Below are positions 1-11,200 of a DNA stretch of 64,000 nt, in pieces (position 1 is the first letter of the stretch; each line of letters starts with the position of its first letter). A program made the position numbers and the translations under genes. Origin of the DNA: Aspidapion aeneum (Eukaryota; Arthropoda; Insecta; Coleoptera; Brentidae); the NCBI GenBank assembly GCA_963576565.1, contig OY755046.1:63771379-63835378 (forward strand), read 5' to 3'. The notes beneath the pieces are model-generated. The model worked only from the letters and a program-made list of their open reading frames with translations. It was not told where the DNA came from and ran no database searches.

Positions 1-311
1 TTTGTGACATACTATTTAGGTTTTTGGTAAAATTATCACGTCCTTGTAGGTCAACTAGACAGCGTCATAATAAGTATGTCGCCAATGGCATGTAAATGGC
101 ATGACCGTTAAATAAATAAAATTAAAAAGACTAAAAAAACTAAAGCCAAATTTTAGATAATGAGTTTTTTTGTGATTTTAAGAAAAAACTTTAAATAAAC
201 ATGGTTCCGCAAATGCTTAGTTTTCGAGATACAGGGTATCAAATTGCTCAATTTTTTGTTGTTTTTGTTGGCAAAACGCCCATTGTTTTTAGGTTGGTAG
301 AGGTTGATGAT
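1..311. repeat. Fragment of a dispersed foldback-type repeat
   Basis: Bases about 10-50 and 165-250 recur at about 1310-1350 and, across an insertion, at 1378-1390 plus 2023-2090. This stretch is therefore a second copy of the repeat that hosts the element at 1389-2025, and it serves as an empty-site reference. No gene is seen. Confidence 0.55.
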
Positions 312-452
312 ATTAGCTCACACATATACTATACTATAGTAGTGTGAGCTATGGTGATCCTAATTTTTTCGAGAAAAAAAAAGTTGCTCCGATTTCAAAA
401 TTTTTTATATATCTTTGCGTTTCAGATGATTTTGAAACTTTTTTGTTGCGCC

Positions 453-490
<38 letters not shown>

Positions 491-1055
491 ATGTCTGTAT
501 GTCTGTAACGACCAACGCGCATAACTCAAAAACCGCTTGGCCGATTTTAATGAAATTTGGTACCTAGGCTGGGTCTTGCGTCGAGATGGTCCCATTTAAA
601 AATGAACAAAATCCACTGAACAGAAACCAAATAAAAGGGTGGGGGTAGATTTCAAAAATTAGAGTTTATGTGAAAATATGGCGTGTGTGATATCAAACGA
701 AAGGTAGTTGAGTCTGCAGTTAAACAAAATAAATTTTAATTTATTAAAAAAGAAAGGGTGGGGGTATATTTTAAAAATTAGAGTTTAAGTGAAAATATGG
801 CGTGTGTGATATCAAACGAAAGGTAATTGAGTCCGGAGTTTAACAAAATACATTTTAGTTTTTTGTTTTTTTTAAGAGTGGGGGTAGATTTCAAAAATTT
901 GAGTTTAAGTTAAAACATGGCTTGTGTGGTATCAAACAAAAGGTAATTTAGTCTGGAGTTAAATAAAATATATTTCAGTTTTTAGTTATATTAGCTCATA
1001 CGTACACTATAACTATAGTACCTAGTGTGAGCTTAGGGGCCCATATATTGGCAGA
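312..1055 (+). mobile_element. Hairpin-capped CTGT-microsatellite element, copy A
   Basis: One of six copies in the window. It starts with a hairpin whose arms are AGCTCACAC and GTGTGAGCT (314-350). A conserved block follows, then a (CTGT)n microsatellite (about 451-505), then the core CCGATTTTAATGAAATTT. Next come about 130-bp tandem units containing GGGTGGGGGTA and GATATCAAACGAAAGG. A second hairpin (about 990-1033) precedes the terminal TTGGCAGAGTATTTT. No coding capacity is seen. The hairpins, microsatellite and minisatellite resemble non-autonomous Helitron/Helentron (DINE or HINE) elements; that assignment is inference. Confidence 0.7.
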
Positions 1056-1388
1056 GTATTTTTTTTTAATTAAAAGACGATTGCTAACTAGAACCTTATG
1101 ATTGTGTTAAATACTTGCTAGTCATGCAATATAGTTTTTATTTCTTAAATGTATATTTAAAGGTTTAGATGATGCATTTTTTATTGGGTACTTAGATACC
1201 TCATTAACAGATTTTTTTTAAACTTCATATTATGACATTAAAAGCATTTTCAAATGAGAAGTTTCATAACTATTGATAGGTAGGTAACAATTATTTTGTG
1301 ATATATATGCTATTTACTTTTTTGGTAAAATTATCACGTCCTTGTGTGTCGCCAAAGTTCAGAGGATGGTTTTTGTGTGATTTTAAGA
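1056..1388. other. AT-rich spacer, partly a copy of the left edge
   Basis: No gene is seen. From about 1300 on it repeats bases 1-175 (TTTTGGTAAAATTATCACGT), so it is the left flank of the repeat interrupted by the next element. Confidence 0.5.
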
Positions 1389-1847
1389 AAATACTCTGCC
1401 AATATATGGGCCCCTAAGCTCACACTAGGTACTATAGTTATAGTGTACGTGTGAGCTAATATAACTAAAAACTAAAATATATTTTATTCAACTCCAGACT
1501 AAATTACCTTTTGTTTGATACCACACAAGCCATGTATTGACTTAAACTCAAATTTTTGAAATCTACCCCCACCCTTAAAAAAAACAAAAACTATAATATA
1601 TTTTGTTAAACTCCGGACTCAATTACCTTTCGTTTGATATCACACACGCCATATTTTCACTTAAACTCTAATTTTTGAAATATACCCCCACCCTTTTATT
1701 TGGTTTGTGTTCGGTAGATTTTGTTTATTTTTAAATGGGACCATCTCGACCCAAGACCCAACTTAGGTACCAAATTTCATTAAAATCGGCCAGGCGGTTT
1801 TTGAGTTATGCGCGTTGGTCGTTACAGACAGACAGACAGACAGACAT

Positions 1848-1885
<38 letters not shown>

Positions 1886-2025
1886 GGCGCAACAAAAAAG
1901 TTTCAAAATCATCTGAAACGCAAAGATATATAAAAATTTTTGAAATCGGAACAACTTTTTTTTTCTCGAAAAAATTAGGATCACCATAGCTCACACTACT
2001 ATAGTATAGTATATGTGTGAGCTAA
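1389..2025 (-). mobile_element. Hairpin-capped CTGT-microsatellite element, copy B
   Basis: Inverted relative to copy A, with the same end hairpins and core. On the + strand the microsatellite reads (CAGA)n at about 1828-1882. Short open frames on both strands here come only from the microsatellite and flanks. The empty site (170-200) has a run of six A where this insertion has four plus five A on its two sides. A clear target duplication is therefore not required, as in Helitron-type insertion. Confidence 0.7.
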
Positions 2026-4440
2026 AAACTTTAAATAAACATGGTTCCGAAAATGCTTAGTTTTGGAGATACGGGGTGTCAAAGTTTATTTTTTTTTATA
2101 AAACGTGTATTAAGCTACAAGGCATATATCATTAAGCATGCCAAAAATCAGAAAAAAAATACAGGGTGATATCTTTTCCGGGGTCATGCCCCCTTTTTTC
2201 CCCTGGAACTTTTTTACAGTAAGTCACTGGCAGATTCAAAAATATAAAATAAATTCCTTGTTCTATTCGGAAATGTTGTTGTTGATCTCTTGCAATTTTT
2301 TGTATCTTTAACCGTTTTTGAGAAAAAAAACAAAAAAAGGAAAATTTGTACCCTGCTAAATGACATTAAAATTTAAAATAGTCACTACATTACTTTAATT
2401 ACATTACAAGCTTTTATTTAACTTCACCTGTATGTATGTATGTATGTAATCAAATCTTGCAACTCATTTTTGAAGAATTTCCAAACATCCGATTCACCTA
2501 AAATTTCGTATAGCGTCTTAGTTCCGGTGACAATACAATAATATGGTTTCATCGGGTACCTACCTCCCCCCTAACGTGGGGGGTAGAGAGGGGGTAAAAC
2601 TTTAGTTTGTCCGATTTCAACCAAAATTGGTATTTGGGGGTTTTTGAGGATGAGAATTACGAATTTTTGGTCAGATTACAAAAATTCAATATGGCGGATT
2701 CAAAATGGAGGATTTAATGTCAAGTTTTTCTGATTACTTTCAACTGACTTCCACGTATCGGATTCACTTCAAATTTTGCATACCGTTATAGTTCCGATGA
2801 CAATCCAATAATGTGGTATCACTGACTGCCTACCTCACCCCTAACCTGAAGGGTGGAGAGGGGGTAAAATTTTAGTTTGTTGGATTTCCACCAAATTTGG
2901 TATCTAGGGGTTCTTGAGGATGAGGATTACGAATTTTTGATCAGATTACAAAAATTCAATATGGCGGTTTCAAAATGGACGATTTAATGTCAAGTTTTTC
3001 TGATTACTTTCCACTGACTTTCACGTATCCGGTTAACTTCAAATTTCACAAACCGTTATATTTCCGATGACAATCCAATAATGTGGTATCACTGACTGCC
3101 TACCTCCCCCCTAACGTGGAGGGCGGAGAGGGGTAAAATTTTAGTTTGTCGGATTTCCACCAAAATTGGTATCTGGGGGTTTTTGAGGATGAGGATTACG
3201 AATTTTTGATCAGAATACAAAAATTCAATATGGTGGATTCAAAATGGACGATTTAATAACGAGTTTTTCTGATTACTTTCAACTGACTTCCACGTAGGTA
3301 TCTGATTGATTTCAAAATTCACATGCGCTCCCACTAAAAAGTGGGGGGGGGGCGTAGAAGAGGTAAGGCTTTAGTTTGTTCGATCTCGACCAAAATTAGA
3401 AATGCATAGACTTAGATAAATCTAAAAATTAAAAAATAAATTTAGAAAAAAAACTTTTTGAAAACAAGCTTTTATAAAATGGACTAAAAAGCATAAAATA
3501 ATTTTTTGAGTGTTCTGATATCATAATAATAAAAGCGATGGGCGTATTAAAGGAAATTTACCCGTTTTTGTTTTAGCCTTGTTAACTCGAAGTTTAGTGA
3601 AAATCCAAATTCATGATATTATAGCAGAGAATTGTAAGAGTAGACAATTTTACCCAACCCAACCCAACCCTACTCAAGCTATCCTTACATTTTTCTGATA
3701 TGGATGGACATTATTACGCCTGCTTCATATTAGGCAGATCATCCGCGACCGGCAGTGTATCGATTTATTTTGTCACATTGAAAAAGAAGAGTCGGCCCAT
3801 CATCGGTTGTAGAGGATCCACCAAATGCGCATGGAAAGGCATTTACCCAATATTAAATACGCCCATCGCTTTTATTATTATGATATCAGAACACTCAAAA
3901 AATTATTTTATGCTTTTTAGTCCATTTTATAAAAGCTTGTTTTCAAAAAAAAATTTTTTTCTAAATTTTTTTATGTGAGTTTTAAGTTATTTCTAAATAG
4001 TAATCACAGATACAAATTATCCTTTTTTTATTTTTTATCAAAAACGGTTAGAGATACAAAAAAATGCAAGAGATCAAAAATTTCCGAATAGAACATGAAA
4101 TTTATTTTATATTTTTGAATCTGCCAGTGACTTACTGCAAAAATGCTCTAGGGGAAAAAATGGCGAATGACCCCGGAAAAAATATCACCCGGTAGTTTTT
4201 TTCTAATATTTGGTATGCTTAATGATGTTTGCCTTGTAACTAAATACACGTTCCAGATTAAAGCTAAACATCTCAAAAAACCCGAAGACTTATTAAGAAA
4301 AAACAAACAAAAAATTAAAATTTTTAACAACCTGTATCTCAAAAACTAAGCATTTTTTATACGAAGTTTTTTTCTTAGATCACTTAAATAATAATCCACT
4401 GAAGTTTGGCGACATACTGTATAAACACCCTGTATAGTCA
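2026..4440. mobile_element. Foldback element with long inverted arms
   Basis: The outer arms at about 2100-2330 and 4020-4240 are inverted copies (shared stretches include TCTGCCAGTGACTTACTG and the CCGGGGTCAT/ATGACCCCGG region). Inner arms of about 100 bp at 3446-3550 and 3857-3960 are also inverted, with near-perfect pairing. The left arm carries a tandem-repeat expansion. Frames at 3700-3978 and 4148-4349 lie in the arms and loop and show no recognisable protein. The edges are approximate. Confidence 0.6.
2480..3320. repeat. 270-bp tandem repeat, about three units
   Basis: The block CCCCTAACGTGG or its variant recurs at 2571, 2841 and 3111, an exact 270-bp period. Each unit also carries CAATATGGCGGATTC-like and TCCGATGACAATCCAATA blocks. 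It lies within one arm of the foldback element only. Confidence 0.8.
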
Positions 4441-4807
4441 AATATAGTGGGAATAAGGAAACTGTTGTGTTTTCTTGGTTAACATGGGCGCACCAAGGAG
4501 GAGCCTCGGGGCATGTCTCCTAAGTTTTTTTTAGATATTTTCCACATAATTCAGAAATAAAAATATAAAATAGCACAAAATACGACATCATGAGGCCACG
4601 GGTCCCCCCAAAGGCATCGCTTTCCCCCCCCCAAGACATATTTCTGAGTGCACTACTGTTTGTTAATCCATCGGTAATGTTAGACAATTGGATGAACCAA
4701 AAAACCAGTCTCTTATTCCCAGAATAGGCACTTTTTCCTGAAACAACAATTTCTGCTGATACAAAAAGTTTCTTTTCACCAGAAATTTTGGATTTATTAA
4801 AAAAATA
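4441..4807. other. Non-genic spacer with transposon fragment
   Basis: Contains GGGCGCACCAAGGAGG near 4487, which resembles the ends of the hAT-type MITEs found elsewhere in the window. No gene is seen. The - strand frame over 4520-4861 has no recognisable domain. Confidence 0.35.
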
Positions 4808-5372
4808 ATAGATCCATGACGGATCTAATACCTTCCTAGCTAGCCTATTAACACACTTCAAGTGAAACCATGATATACCAGCCTTGAAAACAGTTTTTTG
4901 TAAATATCTCAGAAACTTAAGCTTTTACGTAGTTTTTGGTTATAACACAAATTATTGAGCAAAATGCAGTCTACTATATTCCGAGAACCACATATTAATA
5001 CGATGCTCTGTTAGAAAGATAAAATTTTAAAAAAATTTTAATTGTTAAAAAACTGTCAGTAGCATTAATGGATCTTGACCAAAATCTAATTAGCTCGTTA
5101 TAGTGTCGAACACTATTTTACCTGAAAATTTTATAAAAATCGGTTTAGCGGTTTAGGCGCTATCGTGTTACGGACAGAAATAATATACACACATAAATAC
5201 ACACGCACACAGATACACACACACAGACATACATCACGACGATATTGCTAAGATAGGTCAAAATGCATCCAACACCCAAATAACACATTTTGGGAGTTAT
5301 CTGAAAATAAATAAATTTCGTCCAATATAATATCTTCTCTAGCCATTGCTACGCGGCATAGGAAGGTAAAAA
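4808..5372 (-). mobile_element. Second dispersed family (GATCCATGACGG type), copy 1
   Basis: One of at least seven related copies. On its own strand the order is: CTAGGAAGGTA end, an AC/GT-rich microsatellite, then CGATAGC-CC-AAACCGCT and a CCGATTTTnATAAAAtTTT core, a GTGTTCGACACT block, and a GATCCATGACGGATC end with ACCTTCCTAGC. Here the microsatellite is at about 5180-5230. No open frame is shared between copies. Confidence 0.65.
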
Positions 5373-6688
5373 AGTGCCTTATATCTGCGATGCTGTTGAC
5401 CTTAAGCAGGTCAGTTTCTTGAATTTCCTGCTTCAAGTTTCAAATTGTACATTTTCAAACTAGTTTTTGCATCCTTGCTTTTGGCCAAAAAATACCAAAA
5501 TATTTCTTATTTATAATCTCAAGGTTTCATAAACAAATATATAATTAATGATTGCTCATTAAAATATTAACAAAATTTAATAATGATCTTTTAAGTATTA
5601 AGGGTAATGGTGTTTAAGGGCACCAAAGAAACTGTCTGATTGTTCTCTTAAAAATTAATTTGTAAAAATCAAATGGTCGTAAATTAGAAATTAATGAAGT
5701 TCTTTAATAAATGCAAAAATAAAGATCTGTCATTTATATTTTTAGTTTACGCAGACATAAACAAAATACTTAGTTAAGAAACTACAGGGTGATTTTTTAT
5801 AAACGTACCACCTTCCAATTTTTGGGCGGAATCCTAAAGAATGTGAAACCTAACCGTTGTCAAGTAACTGCCAACGTATCCTAAACCTGTCAATGAAGAA
5901 CAGGGGTCTTCACTGATGCTTAGGAATGTTAGAATACTTTGGCCATCAATTGACAACGGTTAAGATTTATATTCTCTAGGATTCCGGGAAAGAAGTCAGG
6001 AGAGTATGTTTTAACACTGCACTGCTCGCTTACATTTTTGTTGGTTTTTTAGGATATAGTTTTTGTTCCGTTTTGTAAAATAAAGTTTTTTAAGAAAAAA
6101 ATATTTACATATCATTTCATTACAACCTACTTTAGTTAACTTCAGCAATTAAAAGATTATTTTTCTCAAAAATAATATTGTGTATCTGAGAGATATTGTG
6201 TATCTGAGAGATACGTCGCAAGCAACAATGACTGAATTTGAGCGCGAGCAGTGCAGTGTTAATTTATATTTTCGACCTTTTGCACTTTCCACCGTTTATC
6301 CGCCGCCCCCAATTTTTACCTTTCTAGCCAGTGGCGGATCCAGGATTTCCGGGGAGGAGGGGCCAAAGTGGTAGCAAACATCAAAATATTTTTTATAAGT
6401 GGTTTTAATAGAACTGAGGTGTGAAATTTAGTTTCCAAAATTAAGTAGAATTTGGGAGAAATTTTAAATAAGTGATGCTGCTAAATTAAAAAATAAGTTA
6501 TATGTCTGGGAGGGCCACTGTTCCTAGCCGACATAGCAATCGCTAGAGAATTAGTATTGATGTTTTTAAAAATTATAGCGATATATTCATACCAGGCCAA
6601 TTAATGAAAAAAATAATTTAAAAATAAAAAATATTGTGTTGTTATTTCCAAAAAAAGTAAGTTCTTGTAGTATTTAAATATAAAATAG
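5373..6688. other. AT-rich intergenic DNA with one inverted-repeat relic
   Basis: An inverted pair around AACCGTTGTCAAG (5850) and TTGACAACGGTTAAG (5950), and the paired GGATTCC-type motifs near 5830 and 5985, suggest a small palindromic element at about 5785-6000. A 16-bp direct repeat of TGTATCTGAGAGATA lies at 6180-6212. CAGTGGCGGATCCAGGA at 6331 is a hAT-MITE-like end. No gene is seen. Confidence 0.4.
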
Positions 6689-7188
6689 AAGGATCCGTCA
6701 CGGATCTGATACCTTCCTAGCTTATTAGCACACTTCAAGTAAAGCCATGATATATCAGCCTTGAATAAAGTTTTTTATAAATATCTCAGAAACTAAAGCT
6801 TTTATGAAGTTTTTGGTTATAACACAAATTATTGAGCAAAACATGGTCTACTGTAATCCGAAAACCGCATATTTATATGATGCTCCGCTAAAAAGTTAGC
6901 AAAAAACTGTCATTATCATCAATGGATTTTACCCAAAATCTAATCAGCTCGTTAGACTGTCGAACAGTATTTTACCTGAAGATTTTATAAAAACCGGTTC
7001 AACGGCTTAGGAGCTACCGTGTTATGGACAGAAATATTATACACACACACAGACAGACATCACGACGATATTGCTAAGATAGATCAAAAAACACAAATAA
7101 CACATTTTCGGCGTTATCTGAAAAAAATTTTTTTTATCAAAAATAATACCTTCTCAAGCCATTGCTACGGGGGCTACGAAGGGAAAAA
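6689..7188 (-). mobile_element. Second dispersed family, copy 2
   Basis: Same block order as the copy at 4808-5372, with a short ACACAC/CAGACAGACA microsatellite at about 7040-7065 and the core at about 6985-7020. The 67-residue frame over it is not conserved in the other copies. Confidence 0.65.
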
Positions 7189-7669
7189 TATAAAGGGTTT
7201 TCCGTTTAAAATAATTGTTTAATTTGTTGTATCTCGTACAGATTGACAGCTTTACAAAAGTGTAAAATTTTTACTTTAGAAGACAAAATATCACAAAGTT
7301 ACGATAAGGCACGTTTTTTTTTTAAATCACCTTGTAAGTACCAGAAATCGGATATATTTCTTTAAAAATCAAATTTAACTTTATTGTTTAATTCGTCCAA
7401 TGGTTACAAAATGTAGCCTTTCACCAAAAATAAAAAAGAACTGAAGAGTTGACCTTATGGAATTTTAGCGGAAAAAACGAATAAACAAAATTAAACGAGG
7501 TGGTCAAGATGATAAAAAAAATAAATATATTGTTATAATGCAATGCCTAAGTTTGGCAATAAACCATCTACAGTCTTTGATTTATTTTCTAGTCATCCAT
7601 TAAATGTATGGCATTTGCATCTATAAAGCAGTGGCGCTGCCAGAAGGGGTTTTTATCGCACGAATTTTT

Positions 7670-7957
7670 AAATTGTCAAAAAACTGTCATTATCATTTAA
7701 CTAACTAACTAAATAAATAAACAGCTTTTTATAATGTTGTGCGCTATTTCATCTGAAAATTTCATGAAAATCAGTTTGGCGGCTTAGGAGCTATCGTGTT
7801 ACGGACAGACACGCACACACACACACGGACAGACGCCACGACAATAATGCTTAAGATAGATCAAAATACATCCAAATAACACATTTTCGTCGCTATGTTT
7901 TCGTCGAAAACAATAATTCCTACTCTAGCCATTGCTGCACGGGCTAGGAAGGTAAAA
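7670..7957 (-). mobile_element. Second dispersed family, copy 3 (partial)
   Basis: Retains the core at about 7760-7800, an ACACAC microsatellite at 7810-7835 and the GGCTAGGAAGGTA end. The CAGTGGCGCTGCCAG motif at 7630 next to it looks like a hAT-MITE end. Bases 7189-7669 hold no recognisable gene. Confidence 0.55.
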
Positions 7958-8084
7958 ATTTTGATATGAAAATAAATATTTTTTAGCCCAGTCTTTGTGT
8001 ACTTCTATCCAAATATATTTTCTGGCTACGATACTGCCAGGAATATTAAATAAATATTTAAAAATCTGGTGTTTTTAGATCAAA

Positions 8085-8297
8085 ATGCCCACCAAAGTGG
8101 TCCAACAGGAACCTGACCGGATTTCGGAACTTTTCCGGGACAAAACCATATTTATCTCGGGCGCAACAGGATTTTTGGGCAAAGTTCTGATTGAAAAACT
8201 TCTGCGAGCCACCGAAGTCAGGAGACTGTATCTGCTCATCAGGAGGAAAAAGGGAAAAACTCCCAAAGATCGGCTAAGTGAAATCTTTGAACATGTG
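8085..8297 (+). CDS. FAR: FAR coding exon 1 (residues 1-71)
   Basis: Starts MPTKVVQQEP and contains the NADPH-binding GATGFLG loop. It ends in phase 0 at a strong donor, GTGAGT. The upstream acceptor TTTTTAG at 8072-8078 implies a spliced 5' UTR. The start fits the usual short N-terminal extension before the Rossmann fold. Confidence 0.93.
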
Positions 8298-11200
8298 GTG
8301 AGTAATACTGTGGTAAATTTTTCTTCAAAAAGTCAGTTATAAAACGCTCCTATTATTGTCCACTGCTCTCATTATTGTCCACTGGTCCTAATATTGCCAC
8401 TGCTATTAATATATATTTATCGCAACTTTGATAATAATATTTTATTTTATTGTTTTCCATTCTTATGGTTTTACACAATACAGTTGTATTTATTAGGATA
8501 TCTGCTCTTAATATCGGCCAGAACATTTTACGGGTAATTCATTCTGAAAAATGCTTATTTATTTATTTTAGGTATATACTCCTATTATATGCCACTGCTC
8601 ATATTAATGGCCACTGCTCCTATTAATAGACACTGCTCCTATTATTGTCAACTGCTCCTATTATATCCACTGCTTCTATTATTGACCACTGCTCCTTTTT
8701 TTTGCCAACAACTCCAATTTTGGCCATCGCTTCTATTATTACCTACTGTTTCGTTTATTGTCTACTGCTCCTAATATTGCCACTGCTCCTTTTATTGGTC
8801 ATTGCCCCTAATATTGACCACCTTAACTATAATATATTATTTTACTATCTGAATGTTTTGCACAATAAAGTTATTTTTAATAAAGTATCTGCTCCTAACA
8901 TCGGCCAGATCATTTTACGGGTAATCCACCTGAAAAATAATAATTATTTATATTTTTTTAGTTGTATTCAAAATTGAACGAACTCAAACCAGATGCCATC
9001 AAAAAGTGTGTCGTGGTGACTGGAGATGTTACGGAAGATAAGTTGGGCATTGGTGCAGATGATAGAAAACTGATAACTTCTGAAGCCGACTTCATATTTC
9101 ATTCTGCAGCTACTACAAGGTTTGTCTATCTGGCTGGCTTTAGCTTATTTCATTCTTTTTTTTCTAATTTTTATTTTTTATTTTTTGAATTAGTCAATAT
9201 ACATTGGCGCACCCAGGAGAGAGGGCTTGATATATTCCTGGGTGGGCCGAAAAATTTGTAACTTTTTTAACGCGCTGGAAATTCGAACTAAAACGGCTAA
9301 TTGGCTAATTTTCGAAATTGGGCAATTCTTCAAAATTTGAAATAATTTGAAACAATGTCAAAAATCCAAGAGAACGGAGAGCTTGAAATAATGGCTAAAA
9401 TTAAACATTAAAAAATAAAAAATATTCTCAGTACCTCAAAACGAAAGTGTATAACAAATGTATCTTTCCTGTACTCACTTATGGATCTCAGACCTGGACA
9501 CTTACAAAATCAAACATGGATAGGAATATAACAAAAGCTTATAGATAAATGGAAAGACAAATGTTACATGTGAAGCCAACAGATAGAAAAAGAAATTAAT
9601 GGATAAGAAATAAAACAAAATTAAGCGATGTCAGAGGAAAAGTAGCAAAATTAAAATGGCAATTTGCCAGTCATAATATCAGACAGAAAGACTATCGTTG
9701 GAACAAATGTATTGTAAACTGGAGACCTTGGGACAGTAAAAGAAGTAGGGGAAGACCCCAAATGAGCTTGTCGAACAATTTGAAAAAAAATGCAGGAGCG
9801 ACAGAGAGAGAAGAGTGGAAGATATTGGGGGAGGCCTATGTTCCAAGATGGATCGAAGAAAGCCAAATGGTCCAAAATTATAGCGAGTTTAAAAAATGAT
9901 ACATTTTTTGTCCCACCCTATAAAAGACATTCCAAATATTTTTTTAGGTTTGATGATACAGTTAGATATGCTATTTTGATGAACACAAGAGGAACCAAGT
10001 TTATGTTAGACTTAGCAAAGGAATGCCACAAATTAAAGGTAAAAAAAATCAGTTTTACTTTTCGCTAATAATTGAAAAAAAATAAAAAATCATAGATTTC
10101 AAATAAAAAAGGACATACAGTGAAACCTCTCCTTGCGGACACCTCTATTAACACTTCCTTTAGGCGGACAAATTTGTTGGAACTAAGCTTTTGGCTATTT
10201 CTTTACATGTAAACTTTACTCCTATAACCAGAAGACACTAATAACCGGCCGTGGACAATTTTTTTTGATAAAAAATGCTGAAACCTCCCTTAACCGGACG
10301 CGAACTTTTGACAACGGGATGGAGCGCTGCACATTAAGTAGTATGTTGGGAACAACGCACTCTGCAGCCGGGGTATTACCTCTTTTCGTTTTAATACTAC
10401 TACTATATCAGTTTAGAACGTTTTTCTACGTTGTCCGACGCCTATTCTCCACCTCCTTCGATCCTGACAATCATCCTCAGTCAGATTTTTTTGACTCATT
10501 GATCTTTGGATTGACTGTTGCCATTCTAGTTTAGGACACCCTCTTTTTCTGCGCCCTATTGGTTGCCATTCTAGGACCTGCTTTGGTAATCTTTCGTCGT
10601 TCATCCGTTGTACATGGCCGTATCATATCAGTTGCCTTCTAGTGATGTCATCCGTTATGCTTCCCTCGATTCCCATTCTTTCTTTTATGATCTCATTTCT
10701 TATGTGATCCCCAACTAACATTTATAGTAGCGGCTACATGTTCTAAAGGCTTTGCTACTTTCTTATAGTAGAAATGTGGTGATCCCAACCAAAATTTGTT
10801 ACTTTTTAGTTCTAACTACTATTTAGTATCAGGAAATAGTAGATGTTTCGTAAAAACGACCCTCTAAACTACTTCATAGGATTGTTTCTTGATAGTCGAT
10901 TCTGATAGTCTTCTCTACCACAATAGGACGTTGCTAAAGTTGTACTTTCTTTTTAGTCGTTATTTCGTAGTCGCCCTGACTTTTATATCCTACTTAATTA
11001 CCACTAGAAAGTTAAGCTTCATTGGAGTCCCAAACAAGTGTATCCGACAACTACATTATAACTTTAATTTTTACCACAAAAGTTTGTGTCATCATAGTAA
11101 CATCTGATGTAACAATGTAGACAAAATAACTTTTTGGATCAACTTTAAAGCCGCAACTACTTTCAAGTAACCTTTTCGACTATCAGGGAATATAGTTTGG

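Noticed and set aside
3700..4349. Frames of 60-92 residues
   Set aside because: They lie in arms and loop of the foldback element and have no domain features.
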